64,000 bases of DNA, taken from Bosea sp. Tri-49. Its GTDB lineage: Bacteria; Pseudomonadota; Alphaproteobacteria; Rhizobiales; Beijerinckiaceae. Below, one piece after another: positions 9,550-18,125 of this stretch. Location: the NCBI RefSeq assembly GCF_003952665.1, contig NZ_CP017946.1:310001-374000 (forward strand). Reading direction: 5' to 3'. Below the pieces are notes generated by a model. The model saw only the letters and a program-made list of their open reading frames with translations, searched no databases and had not been told where the DNA came from. Position 1 is the stretch's first letter, and the number at the start of each line of letters is the position of its first letter. The position numbers were made by a program, and so were the translations under genes.

Positions 9550-10173
9550 TCAGGTCTTCTTGCGGAAGGCGTCGAGGCTGACGACCTGGGCGCCGCCTTC
9601 CTCCTCGGCCTCGACCGGCTTCTCGTCGGCGGCTGCGTCGGGCTTGCCGGCCTCGTCTGTTTCGGCTGCTTTCGATTTGGCAGCCGGCAGCGACTTCACC
9701 GGCGCCTTGGCGGGCAGAGCGAGAGGGGCGGCTGGCGCGACGCTGGGCTCGGAGCCGGCGCCACGTGGGCCCTTCGCCGGTGCGACTGCCTCGCTCGCGG
9801 GCGCTTCGCCGGCGGCGTCCTGCGTCTCGAACTTCAGGCCGAACTGGACCGACGGATCGAAGAAGGTGGTAATTGCATCATAGGGGATCAGCAGCCGCTC
9901 CGGCACGCCGGAGAAGGAGAGCCCGACCTCGAAGGCGTGGTCGCTGACGTTAAGATCCCAGAACTGGTGCTGGAGCACGATCGTCATCTCGTCCGGATGC
10001 TTCTCGCGCAGGCGCTGCGACAGCCGCACGCCCGGCGCGGTCGTCCGGAAAGTGATGTAGAAATGGTGATCGCCCGGGAGCCCGTCGCGGCCCGCCTCGG
10101 ACAGGATCTTGCGGACGACGCCTTTGAGCGCGTCCTGCACCATCAGGTCGTAGCGGAGAATATCCTTGGTCAT
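9550..10173 (-). CDS. sspB: SspB family ClpXP adaptor (alphaproteobacterial type)
   Basis: 207 residues. The folded domain (1 to about 110) starts TKDILRYDLMVQDALKGVV, characteristic of the alphaproteobacterial SspB that tethers ssrA-tagged proteins to ClpXP. An Ala/Pro/Glu-rich flexible linker follows, and the chain ends VVSLDAFRKK, the expected position of the short ClpX-docking tail. The tmRNA gene that makes the ssrA tag lies on the same strand immediately upstream, so tagging and tag recognition are encoded side by side. Confidence 0.88.
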   Translation of the reverse strand: MTKDILRYDLMVQDALKGVVRKILSEAGRDGLPGDHHFYITFRTTAPGVRLSQRLREKHPDEMTIVLQHQFWDLNVSDHAFEVGLSFSGVPERLLIPYDAITTFFDPSVQFGLKFETQDAAGEAPASEAVAPAKGPRGAGSEPSVAPAAPLALPAKAPVKSLPAAKSKAAETDEAGKPDAAADEKPVEAEEEGGAQVVSLDAFRKKT

Positions 10174-10299
10174 CGCGTCCGGATTCCGTTTCCGCTCCTC
10201 TAGATCACGCCGCGACCGGAGGGAAGCGCCCCGAAACGAAAAACGTGACCAATTCCATTAGTTTAGAGCGCCTCTCATGCAAAAGAGGCCAGCTGCTTC

Positions 10300-10660
10300 C
10301 GATGCCCGATACTGCTTCGCGCAGGTCCAGGCAGAAAAGTGGAGGCTTCTGTTGCCAGGCGCCTCCGAGCCCCGCCTTACGCGGCTAAACGCAAGGGCTT
10401 TGGTTTGGGAACCAGCACCGCTTACGCGGCGACAGCAACCCGAGCATTGTTGTCGTTGGCAACTATGCTTTTGGCCCGATAACGGCGGAACCATGCCGAG
10501 CAAAAGAACGACCTTTACACCCTCGTCGATCCTATTTCGCCCCCGCCGCAGCCCTGCAGCCTGGTAGCTGCAAGTCCCTGCCGCTCGCGCCGCAGGGCTG
10601 TGGTGGAGGCGCCGGGTACCGCCCCCGGGTCCGAAAGGCTTATTCCGACGTCCGTTTATC
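10300..10660 (-). ncRNA. ssrA: Two-piece (circularly permuted) tmRNA
   Basis: Read on the minus strand, the acceptor piece comes first: a 5-bp stem CCGGG/CCCGG closes the T-arm position, then the strand CGCCTCC and an encoded ACCA ending at 10601. After about 56 nt of intervening sequence the coding piece starts at 10544 with GGGGGCGAAATAGGATCGAC. GGGGGCG pairs with CGCCTCC over 7 bp, including the G3-U pair that alanyl-tRNA synthetase recognises. The resume codon GCC is at 10460 and the tag reads ANDNNARVAVAA then TAA (10460-10422). A pseudoknot (GGAGGC/GCCTCC with CAGAA/TTCTG) follows. Outer ends are approximate. Function: trans-translation rescue of stalled ribosomes. Confidence 0.93.
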
Positions 10661-10761
10661 GCCATAGCCGACCTTGCGGACGGCAAGCGGAATATAGGGA
10701 CTGAGTGCGCGCGGGGAAAGAGAGCAGAACGCCGTCCCGGCTAATTTCTGCGCAAACACGG

Positions 10762-10790
10762 AAAAAGCCGCGGGAAAAGCCCCGCGGCTT
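10762..10790 (-). terminator. Rho-independent terminator of the PepSY gene
   Basis: A 10-bp perfect stem AAGCCGCGGG/CCCGCGGCTT (10765-10774 with 10781-10790), a 6-nt loop, and a run of five T on the minus strand. It lies 26 bp beyond the PepSY gene and separates it from ssrA. Confidence 0.85.
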
Positions 10791-10815
10791 GTGCTTTTCT
10801 TGGCGGGAGATGCGA

Positions 10816-11124
10816 TCAGGGCGCCGCCGCGCCGCCGATCACCGAGCCGTCATAGGCATTGAGGTCGAGGGTTACCTCGACGCCGCCCTGGGCGCGCCCG
10901 GCGATTTCCCAGCGCCAATCGGCGAGGGCGATCTCCTCGACATGGACGAGGCCGTGCCGGAAGGCGATCGAGCGCGCCTGCGCTTCGGTGATCCTCTGCT
11001 TGGTGGCAGCGGCCGGGGTTTGGGGTTGGCTGTCGGCCCAGGCCGAAGCCGAAGCCGGTCCCGCCAGGCCCGCTGCCAGAAGCAGCGCTGCCAGCATCGA
11101 TAGTCTGGTCATGATACGGTCCAT
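10816..11124 (-). CDS. Secreted PepSY domain protein
   Basis: 102 residues. A signal peptide (about 1-28, ending ASASA) is followed by one PepSY-like module (RITEAQARSIAFRHG, then DWRWEIAGRA and ending LDLNAYDGSVIGG). PepSY modules are small periplasmic or membrane-attached folds often linked to inhibition of proteases or to redox/iron proteins; no specific target is visible. A second in-frame ATG at 11112 is an alternative start. It is monocistronic, with a terminator directly behind it. Confidence 0.8.
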   Translation of the reverse strand: MDRIMTRLSMLAALLLAAGLAGPASASAWADSQPQTPAAATKQRITEAQARSIAFRHGLVHVEEIALADWRWEIAGRAQGGVEVTLDLNAYDGSVIGGAAAP

Positions 11125-11367
11125 ATCAACCGGGCGTTTGATGGAGCATCGGATCGTTCCGGAAACCGGAAGCCACCTTCGTCCGATGCAGCAAGCGCAA
11201 ACCCGAAGCGCCCCTTCTGTTCACCAGGCATTCAGATTGGGGCGGTCCTGCGACATTGCAATATCCCCAGCGTTCACGATCCCTGTCATTATCGTGAGAG
11301 CTGTGGGAGAAGCTGCGCCGACGAGCCCGGATTCGTCCCGGCGACAGCCGTTATCGTGGAGGCGGAA

Positions 11368-12270
11368 GTGGTCCGCAGGCATCCAGAGCAGCAGTATCTC
11401 GACCTCGTCGACGAGGTGCTGAGCCGCGGCGACGAGCGGATCGACCGCACCGGCGTCGGCACGCGCTCGATCTTCGGGGCGATGGCCCGGTTCGATCTCT
11501 CGGACGGGACGGCTCCGATCCTCACCACCAAGCGCGTCTTCTGGAAGACGGCGGTGAAGGAGATGCTGTGGTTCCTCACCGGCCAGACCAACATCCAGCC
11601 GTTGGTGCGCGAGAATGTGCGGATCTGGACCGACTGGCCGCTTGCGACCTATCGCCGCGAGAGCGGCGAGGACATCTCGCAGACCGAGTTTGAGCGGCGC
11701 ATCGCCGAAGATGACGGCTTCGCCGCGCGCTGGGGCGATCTCGGGCCGGTCTATGGCAAGCAATGGCGGCGCTGGCTCGGCGCCGACGGACGCGAGCACG
11801 ATCAGATCGCCGATCTTATCAGGACGCTGCGCAACAATCCGACCAGCAGGCGCATGCTCTTCCACGCCTGGAACGTGCCGGAGCTGAGCTCGATGGCACT
11901 GCCGCCCTGCCACATGGTCTACCAGTATCATGTGACCAGCGACGGGCGGCTCAACTCGCTGTGCTATCAGCGTTCGGCGGACCTTTTGCTCGGCGTTCCC
12001 TTCAACTGGGTCGGGGCGACGGCGCTGCAATTGATGATCGCCCAGCAGGCCGGTCTGACGCCGGGCGACCTCGTCTGGTTCGGCGGCGACGTCCACCTCT
12101 ACCTCAACCATCTCGAGCAGGCGAAGGGACAGCTGGAGCGCGAGCCGCGGCCGTTCCCGACGATGCGGTTGAGCCGCCAGGCCGCCAGCATCGACGACTA
12201 TCGGATCGAGGATTTCGAGGTCGAGGGCTATTCGCCCCACGCCGCGATCAAGGCCGACGTCGCGGTCTGA
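11368..12270 (+). CDS. thyA: Thymidylate synthase
   Basis: About 300 residues. It contains the catalytic-cysteine motif ALPPCHMVYQYHV, the nucleotide-binding sequence YQRSADLLLGVPFNW, the C-terminal GGDVHLYLNHLEQ and the conserved ending. It converts dUMP to dTMP with methylene-tetrahydrofolate, producing dihydrofolate; folA lies at 45.6 kb. I chose the GTG at 11368 because GGAGG sits 5 nt before it; a GTG at 11356 is possible. The last 80 codons occur again, diverged, at 38.28-38.52 kb as a fragment, so this copy is the only complete one and marks the left flank of the 26-kb block. Confidence 0.93.
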   Translation: MVRRHPEQQYLDLVDEVLSRGDERIDRTGVGTRSIFGAMARFDLSDGTAPILTTKRVFWKTAVKEMLWFLTGQTNIQPLVRENVRIWTDWPLATYRRESGEDISQTEFERRIAEDDGFAARWGDLGPVYGKQWRRWLGADGREHDQIADLIRTLRNNPTSRRMLFHAWNVPELSSMALPPCHMVYQYHVTSDGRLNSLCYQRSADLLLGVPFNWVGATALQLMIAQQAGLTPGDLVWFGGDVHLYLNHLEQAKGQLEREPRPFPTMRLSRQAASIDDYRIEDFEVEGYSPHAAIKADVAV

Positions 12271-12289
12271 CCAGGCAGCTCCGCGGCTC

Positions 12290-12604
12290 CCGATCAGCGC
12301 CACCAGCGGGGCGAAGCCAGCGCCGAGCAGCCAGGCCAGGTCGGAGGTCAACGCCGCGCCAGTGTAGCGGTATTGCGTGCCGAAGCTGCCGGCGACCGCA
12401 CCGGCGGTCTGGCCGTAGGCGAGGCCGAGCAGCCCGAAGCCGATGATCACGTAGATTGTCTGCCCGGCCAGGCTGTCGCCGAAGAGCAACGGGGCGACGA
12501 TGCTCGACAGGCTGAACAGCGCGATCATCGAGCCGGAGAGCAGCAGCGTGTTGCGGCGTCCGATCTGGTCGGCGATCAGGCCGGAGGTGACGATCGCACC
12601 GGCC
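12290..12604 (-). pseudogene. Fragment of an MFS transporter gene (remnant of the 38.6-kb gene)
   Basis: About 315 bp encode an internal piece of the same MFS transporter found complete at 38571-39896: GAIVTSGLIADQIGRRNTLL through GFAPLVALI. Both ends are missing. About 140 bp of the 3' coding end are deleted between the thyA stop and 12290, and the 5' two thirds are absent beyond 12604, where the match stops abruptly after GCACCGGC. The copies differ at many scattered bases (roughly 90% identical by eye), so this is an old or imported duplicate, not a recent one. Confidence 0.88.
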
Positions 12605-12626
12605 CAGCTGAAGCTCGTTTTCCGGC

Positions 12627-12770
12627 ATGGCAAAACTGACAACGATGATCGTCTTCGATTCCGGGGCGCGGATTGACCCTGGCAAGATCGCGCTGCTCGA
12701 GAGCATTCGCGATACCGGATCGATCTCGGCCGCGGCCCGTAGCATGGTATGGATTGTAAGCGCGTCTTGA
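12627..12770 (+). pseudogene. N-terminal remnant of a ModE-like winged-helix regulator
   Basis: A 47-codon frame starting ATG at 12627 encodes VFDSGARIDPGKIALLESIR then TGSISAAARSM. This is the N-terminal winged-helix of ModE-type (LysR-like HTH) molybdate regulators, and it breaks off in the recognition helix with an unrelated tail and a stop. The rest of the gene is absent. It lies at the left edge of the 26-kb block next to the truncated MFS fragment, which points to a deletion or insertion junction around 12745. Confidence 0.75.
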
Positions 12771-12892
12771 CGTTGCCTGAGAGCATAAATGCGCCTTCGG
12801 CGATCTGGCTGTGGCAACGCGCCTAGACCTGCTGCCGATCCGCCAAGGCGTCCCCAAACTGTGAATCCAAAACCCGACGTAGTGTCCGTGCT

Positions 12893-13915
12893 TCAGTGTT
12901 TGACCACTTTAGCGCCCCGGATGGGCTCGGGCGGCGGCGCTGCCGGGGCGGAATAGCCAAGCGGGAAGGCAATCGTGACCAACGCAAGCGTGCCCTGCGG
13001 CCGGTTCTCGACACTGACCTCGCGCAGGACCTTCAGGCGAGCGGAAACCGGCGTGCCGGCGACAGTGAAGGAATAGCTGATCGTGCCGCCGACGGCAGTC
13101 GTACGGCCCTTATAAGCTCCCAACGAGGCTCCCGCGCCGCTATCGCCACTGATCTGCTGGTAATGCGAGAACAGGGCGCCGATCGAGAACTCCTTGCTGA
13201 GATACTGGCTGATCGCGAGGTCGGCGTGGACGGCGTTGCCGCTCTTGTAGTCGGTATCGTTGTTCTTGCCGTTGATCTCGAAACCGACGGCGCCGGAGAT
13301 GTCGAGGCCGATCTTGGGGTCGAGCCAGGTCGCAGCCGCATAGACATCGCCGATCCAGCGGTTGAACGACAGGTTCGAGAGCGCACCGTCCCGATAGGTT
13401 CCCGATGGAATGCTGACCGAGCCGCCGACCTGCCAGTGGAAATTCCCCGCATGCCAGCCGACGAAGCTGGAGACGACCGGGTCGCCGAAGAGGAAAGCCG
13501 AGTCGCGCTGCTTGACGCCGAATGCTCTGCCCAGCCGCGGCGCGGCGATGACGGCTCCTGCGCTGACACGAGGATCGCCGAACGGCAAGGACACCGCAAA
13601 GCCAAGATTGCCGCCGAAGATCTGCAGAGGGGTGATCCAGGTCGGCGTCATAAAGTTTACGCGCGCCTGCACCTTGACGTTGGCGAGAACCGCGCCGCCG
13701 ATCTGGGTTCGGGTCGAGGCCGAGAGACGGCCTGAATAGGAATAGAAGTCGTTCTCGAAGTAGAATCCGGGTGGCGGAACGATGCCGGCAGCCGGGCCGC
13801 GAAGGCCAGGAACAAAAAGACTTGCCCCGCTTTCAGTGGCCATTGCCGAACTGCAACCGATCGATGCGCCGATACAGATCGCAGCACTCCAGAAGGCGCT
13901 CCGGGATCGAATCAT
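12893..13915 (-). CDS. SphA-like outer-membrane transporter (phenol MetA_deg family)
   Basis: 340 residues with a signal peptide (about 1-26, ending AMA). The rest is rich in alternating beta strands (for example NDTDYKSGNAVHADLAISQYL, AVGGTISYSFTV) and has the GFYFENDFYSYSG start typical of the SphA/phenol-degradation MetA outer-membrane family, probably a barrel for hydrophobic substrates. The end has a Pro-rich tail. A copy of the block's shared dyad motif lies about 230 bp upstream. A related but broken outer-membrane protein gene with the same kind of upstream motif sits at the other end of the block (37.8 kb). Confidence 0.8.
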   Translation of the reverse strand: MIRSRSAFWSAAICIGASIGCSSAMATESGASLFVPGLRGPAAGIVPPPGFYFENDFYSYSGRLSASTRTQIGGAVLANVKVQARVNFMTPTWITPLQIFGGNLGFAVSLPFGDPRVSAGAVIAAPRLGRAFGVKQRDSAFLFGDPVVSSFVGWHAGNFHWQVGGSVSIPSGTYRDGALSNLSFNRWIGDVYAAATWLDPKIGLDISGAVGFEINGKNNDTDYKSGNAVHADLAISQYLSKEFSIGALFSHYQQISGDSGAGASLGAYKGRTTAVGGTISYSFTVAGTPVSARLKVLREVSVENRPQGTLALVTIAFPLGYSAPAAPPPEPIRGAKVVKH

Positions 13916-14136
13916 GGTCTCATTTCCGGCAAGAGTTGCTGGCGAGGCTGAGCGGCGCAGATATCCCGGTCAAGTTGCTTGCTTCTGCGCAGAAACAATA
14001 ACTGAGGACAGGGCGTGCGGCCATCGTGGTCGGCAATACTGCCTGCCAATAATGGTCGTTCATCATGATGTCGGCAGGGGGCATCATCGGCTCCGCAGGA
14101 CGGGCCTGATGGTACGGGCATCGCCCCTGACATCTC

Positions 14137-14157
14137 TATCCGGTAAAACCCCCGGAT
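14137..14157 (-). promoter_or_regulatory. Block-wide dyad motif, copy 1 (upstream of SphA-like gene)
   Basis: Read on the minus strand: GGGG-TTTT-ACCGGATA, flanked by an ATCCGG/CCGGAT inverted repeat. It resembles the motif found at five other places in the block. It lies about 230 bp before the SphA-like ATG, within the 359-bp gap 13916-14274, which otherwise shows no gene. Confidence 0.5.
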
Positions 14158-14274
14158 TGCGCCGAGCTTTCCCTTACCCGGGAGATGTCTGCGGCGCTTG
14201 CCTCGTTCCGGCAGGTTGCGCAGCGATCTGTCGGACGGGGACATCGTGAATGCGATGCGGCAGGGAACTCCCGG

Positions 14275-15549
14275 CTAAGGACGGCCGATCGGGTTGAGCG
14301 GTGGCAAGGCTGACGGCTGGATCCGCCGCTTCTCGAGCCTGACGCTGCCGATGCGAAGCGCGAGCTTTGCGAGTTCGACCCCGCTCTGCCGGGACCATTT
14401 TTCACCCTGGCCGAACAGGCTGCGCTCGAGCCGGTTGACCAGAGCGTTCAGACGGCTGTCCTGCCCGAGACGTTGCCGGGCACCGGGCGACAATCGCGAC
14501 GACCAGACCCGCAATGCGCGGTAGGTCGCGGAAGCATCGCCGGTTCTGGCAGCCTTGCGCAGGGCTTTGCGGGCGAAGGCCTCGGAGCTCAGGTGGCGCT
14601 GTCGGTGCCGGCGCCAGGCCACGATCAGCTGGGGCCTGAGCTGAACCAGGAGCCACAGCAACAAGGCGCTGCCTGACCCGCCGACGATGATACCCTGCCA
14701 GCCTCCGATCAGGGCTCGCCAGTCCGGTTGCAATGGCGCCGCGGCTGCGACGGCTATGGTGATCCCGTCCAGCGTTTCGGAGCGAAGCTGTCTGTCGTCG
14801 ATGTCCCACCAAGGTTGCGTCAGCGCTGGCAATGCGTAGGTGCCCGGCTTCTCGAAGACGTAGGTGACCTTGTCGGTGCGAATGCCTTCGACGGAACCTC
14901 GATTGATCTTGTCGTCGATGGCCGGCGGGTCGACATAGGCGCGCACCCCTGCGGGTGCGGTGAAACGAAACTCGGCCATGCCCAGCGCCGGGACATCGGC
15001 GGCCCGGCGTCGGATGATGCGGGTGATCGCGCCGCCGACCTTGAAGGTCGACGACGAGGCAGGAGACCAGCTCTCGCTCACGCTGACATCCGATGCGGCG
15101 AGGACGGGGCCGGACGGATCGATCCCCGCAGGCACGGTGACAGCGAAACGCAGTGGCTGCCCCCTGACCGATCCGATCGGGTCGCCCTTCCGATCGAGCA
15201 GCGTCACATCGGCGGCAGGAACCTGGATGTCGCCGCCACGTCGGGGGAATACGACGAATTCGAAGGTCTGTCCGACATAATCCTGGCCATCGACGCTGTC
15301 GCGGACGGTGAGCGCCTGCGTCTCGAAGCGCATGATCTGCGCGCCGGAAGCCTCCGTGATCTTGACCAGGGGCGGTCGCAGCATTTCCCCGGGGAACATG
15401 ACCTTGATGTGCAGCCGCACGGGTTGGCCGATGACGATGCCCTCGGATGGAACGATCGATGTCTGGACCAACGGGCCCGTGGTCGGCGCCTGCGCGAGAG
15501 CTGAGCTCGATAAGCAGCAGAGAAGAAAGAGTTGAAGGAGCCGGATCAT
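14275..15549 (-). CDS. BatD-like membrane protein
   Basis: 424 residues: a signal peptide (1-19, ending ALA), an extracytoplasmic beta-rich region starting LVQTSIVPSEGIVIGQPV as in BatD/aerotolerance proteins, one membrane helix near 295-315 (IIVGGSGSALLLWLLVQL) and a basic cytoplasmic tail. The start overlaps the preceding TPR gene (ATGA), so translation is coupled. BatD accompanies MoxR ATPases and BatA/BatB von Willebrand proteins, thought to form an envelope complex. It is the last gene of the long minus-strand operon. Confidence 0.83.
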   Translation of the reverse strand: MIRLLQLFLLCCLSSSALAQAPTTGPLVQTSIVPSEGIVIGQPVRLHIKVMFPGEMLRPPLVKITEASGAQIMRFETQALTVRDSVDGQDYVGQTFEFVVFPRRGGDIQVPAADVTLLDRKGDPIGSVRGQPLRFAVTVPAGIDPSGPVLAASDVSVSESWSPASSSTFKVGGAITRIIRRRAADVPALGMAEFRFTAPAGVRAYVDPPAIDDKINRGSVEGIRTDKVTYVFEKPGTYALPALTQPWWDIDDRQLRSETLDGITIAVAAAAPLQPDWRALIGGWQGIIVGGSGSALLLWLLVQLRPQLIVAWRRHRQRHLSSEAFARKALRKAARTGDASATYRALRVWSSRLSPGARQRLGQDSRLNALVNRLERSLFGQGEKWSRQSGVELAKLALRIGSVRLEKRRIQPSALPPLNPIGRP

Positions 15550-16190
15550 GGGCCGCTCCGTTCGGCTGCCGACTGAAGCTGGTAGGAGAACTTCACGCGC
15601 AGGAAGTCCGCGGGCCTGGTCTGGACCTGTTTCAGCCAGAGCGCGCGGACGGCGTCGTCCGACATCGCCTTGCCTGGCTCCTGAAGCGTCGTGTCCTCGC
15701 CGCCTTTCTTGGTCTTGTCGTAGACGATCTCGTCGGGCTTGGATTCAGTGTCGTCGTTGACGCCGCCCTCGGCCTTCGTGCGCTCGCCGCGAATGCGCGC
15801 GATCTCGCGATTGGTGGCCGCGTCCGGCCAGCCGGGACGAAGGGCGAGTGCCCGGTCGTAGCGCTTCACTGCGCCCTCGTACTGGCCGAGCATGACGAGG
15901 GCATTGCCCTGGTCATAGGCGCTCTCGGCCGTGTCGAGCGCGGCGAAGGCCTGCGCGGCGGACTTGAAGTCTCCTGCCCGGAACAGCGCGATGCCACGCC
16001 AGAGCGGGTCGCGGAAGGCCTCCGCAGCAGCGGCTGGCTGGCTTCGATCCAGCAGGATGCGCCCGCGCTGGTCGGAGGCCAGGAAAAGGTTGCGCCAACC
16101 GAGGCGTTCTGCGGCACCCGCCAGTGCAGCGCACGTCGCCATGGCGATGATCGCATAGGGAAGCCACGTCTTACTGCGGGCGGGCGTCAT
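15546..16190 (-). CDS. TPR protein of the Bat cluster (BatC-like)
   Basis: About 214 residues from the ATG at 16190, which overlaps the stop of the upstream gene by 4 bp (ATGA). One N-terminal membrane helix (YAIIAMATCAALAGA) is followed by TPR-type helices (AFRDPLWRGIALFRAGDFKS, then ESAYDQGNALVMLGQYEGAV and ALRPGWPDAATNREI) and a charged tail. It corresponds to the BatC position in bat clusters. A protein-protein scaffold on the membrane is inferred. Confidence 0.8.
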   Translation of the reverse strand: MTPARSKTWLPYAIIAMATCAALAGAAERLGWRNLFLASDQRGRILLDRSQPAAAAEAFRDPLWRGIALFRAGDFKSAAQAFAALDTAESAYDQGNALVMLGQYEGAVKRYDRALALRPGWPDAATNREIARIRGERTKAEGGVNDDTESKPDEIVYDKTKKGGEDTTLQEPGKAMSDDAVRALWLKQVQTRPADFLRVKFSYQLQSAAERSGP

Positions 16191-17104
16191 GTCAGCACCC
16201 ATCCTCGGCGGAACCAGAGCAGCACGAACAGCGCAAGGAGCGGGGTGAGCCAGTATCCCGCTTCCTGCCAATGGCGGCCTTCGCCCGCGACGCCCGCGAT
16301 GCGGCCGACGCGATCAAGGCGGCGGGCGATGGCGGTGATGTCGGCTTGGTCCGGCGTGATCGCAATGACGGTCGCACCTAGCGCACGTCCTGCATCGCTG
16401 AGGCTGGCGGCGTCGAGATCGGGCGGAAGCAGGGACAGGATCGTGCTCTCGCCCGCCGCCGCATCGCCGAGGCGCGAGAGCTGATCACCTGCAACCATGT
16501 CGGCCATCACCAGAATCGAGCCACCATGCCCGCCGCCGGACAGGATGCGCCGTGCCATGGCTACGGCATTGGCAAGGTCGTCGCCTTCCCTCGGCATGAT
16601 GCCGGGCTCGAGGGCTTTCGCGAGATCGAGCACGACCTTGCCGTCCGGGGTTGGCGGCAGCACGACGTGGGACGATCCGGAATAGGCGATGAGGCCGGTG
16701 GCGGCGCCTTCACGCAGCGCAAGCAGGTCGGAGAGCTTCTGCCGCGCCCGGTCGAGCCGGGTCGGGGCAAGGTCCTCAGTCATCATCGAAGGCGTGACCT
16801 TGAGCACGACCACGACCGGGGGCCTGGCATCGGCGAAGGGCGAGGGCTCGCGCTGCCAGGCCGGTCCAGCGACGGCGATGGCGGAGAGCGTCCAGCCGAT
16901 CAGCAGCAGGAGATTCGGCGTGATCCGAGACATTCTGCCGCTGTCGACCAGGAGATGCTTCAGCAATTCGGGATCGATGACCCGGCGCCAGCGGCCCGCC
17001 GTATCCGCAGCCCGATGTTCGAGCCAAACCAGGAAGATGGCGGGCGCGAGGGCGAGGAGCCAAAGCGGGCGCTCGAAATGGAAGGCGGAGAGCACTTCGA
17101 TCAC
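16187..17104 (-). CDS. BatB-like von Willebrand A domain protein with degenerate MIDAS
   Basis: About 305 residues from a GTG at 17104 that overlaps the previous stop (GTGA). Two N-terminal membrane helices (FERPLWLLALAPAIFLVWL; LLLLIGWTLSAIAVA), a vWA domain (about 90-270) and a C-terminal helix match the BatA/BatB family. Where the metal-binding motif DxSxS should stand, the sequence reads LKVTPSMM: the first Asp is Lys-Val and only the last Ser remains. Metal-dependent ligand binding is therefore doubtful, while the paralogue just upstream keeps DLSGSM. Confidence 0.82.
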   Translation of the reverse strand: MIEVLSAFHFERPLWLLALAPAIFLVWLEHRAADTAGRWRRVIDPELLKHLLVDSGRMSRITPNLLLLIGWTLSAIAVAGPAWQREPSPFADARPPVVVVLKVTPSMMTEDLAPTRLDRARQKLSDLLALREGAATGLIAYSGSSHVVLPPTPDGKVVLDLAKALEPGIMPREGDDLANAVAMARRILSGGGHGGSILVMADMVAGDQLSRLGDAAAGESTILSLLPPDLDAASLSDAGRALGATVIAITPDQADITAIARRLDRVGRIAGVAGEGRHWQEAGYWLTPLLALFVLLWFRRGWVLT

Positions 17105-18123
17105 GACGCCCCCCGTGCGGCCGTGGCCTGATCCGCTTGCGAATGCCGAGATGGGCGGCGACGCCACAGCTGGCGCAGCGCCTGCGTCAGCAATGACAGG
17201 GCGAGTGCGGCAGCGAGCGGAACCCAGTAGATGTCCCGCTTCGGGCGGAAGCTGACCGTGTCGATCCTGCGGGTCTCGATCTCATCGAGGCGCTGGTAGA
17301 TTCCGGCGAGCTGGTCGCGATCAAGTGCCCGGAAGAAGCCACCTCCCGTCGCGCTTGCGACCTGCTTCAGGGCAGCCTCATCGAGCTTGTCCTCGCCCGC
17401 AGCCGTGGGGTCGCCGACGGCGACCGCATGAATGACGATGCCACGGTCCTTGGCCACCCCGGCGGCTTCGGCCGGCGGCACCTTGCTGGCGGTGTCGTTG
17501 CCGTCGGTCAGGGCGATGATCGTCTTCGCCTTGACGGTGCTCTTGTCGAAGAGCCCGATGCCGAGGCCGATCGCGTCGCCAAAGGCAGTACGCGGACCGG
17601 CCATTCCGACGACGGTATCGCGCAACATGGCGCGGCTGAGCTCGAGATCGGTGGTGAAGGGGACGAGCGCGAAGGGCGCGTCGCCGAAAACCACAACGCC
17701 GACCCGATCGCCCTTGCGACGCGAGAGGAAGTCGTCGAGCACCTGCTTGACCGCCGTCAGCCGATCGATCGTCTTGCCCGAGGCATCGACGAAGTCCTTG
17801 GTGTCCATCGATCCCGAGAGGTCGACCAGCAGCAGGAGGTCGCGCGTCGGGCGGTCCTGGTGGAGCGGCGGCTCGATCCATTGCGGGCGTGCCAGAGCTG
17901 CCAGGGTCAACAGCCAGGAGAGGATGAGGACGATCAGCGGAAAGGTACGGCGCGGCGCCACGACGCCGCCGCGATGCGGCTGCTGACCGGTCAACCGGGC
18001 GAGGCGATCGAAGAACGGGACCCGCAGCCCGGTTCGGTTGCTGGCGTGGGCGGGCAGGAGCAGCCAAACCGCGATGGGGAGGGGGACAAGGAGGGCGAGC
18101 CAGGGGTAGACGAAGGTCAGCAT
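17101..18123 (-). CDS. BatA-like von Willebrand A domain membrane protein
   Basis: About 340 residues. Two N-terminal membrane helices (about 5-25 and 62-79) flank an RVPFFDRL segment as in BatA. A vWA domain follows with an intact MIDAS DLSGSM at about 101-106 and the later motifs GPRTAFGDAIG and ALTDGNDTAS. A final helix lies near 310-325. A TTG at 18129 is an alternative start. The MIDAS side probably faces the periplasm or binds a partner protein; MoxR-type ATPases are thought to remodel such vWA proteins. Confidence 0.87.
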   Translation of the reverse strand: MLTFVYPWLALLVPLPIAVWLLLPAHASNRTGLRVPFFDRLARLTGQQPHRGGVVAPRRTFPLIVLILSWLLTLAALARPQWIEPPLHQDRPTRDLLLLVDLSGSMDTKDFVDASGKTIDRLTAVKQVLDDFLSRRKGDRVGVVVFGDAPFALVPFTTDLELSRAMLRDTVVGMAGPRTAFGDAIGLGIGLFDKSTVKAKTIIALTDGNDTASKVPPAEAAGVAKDRGIVIHAVAVGDPTAAGEDKLDEAALKQVASATGGGFFRALDRDQLAGIYQRLDEIETRRIDTVSFRPKRDIYWVPLAAALALSLLTQALRQLWRRRPSRHSQADQATAARGAS

Positions 18124-18125
18124 CG

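Noticed and set aside
7964..9883. A 639-codon open frame antisense to fumC and sspB
   Set aside because: Low-complexity Arg/Gly/Ala/Asp-rich translation with no family features; it lies opposite two well supported genes and is a product of high GC codon use.
11221..12786. A 521-codon minus-strand frame opposite thyA
   Set aside because: Only the part at 12290-12604 is recognisable (MFS fragment); the rest is the antisense shadow of thyA.
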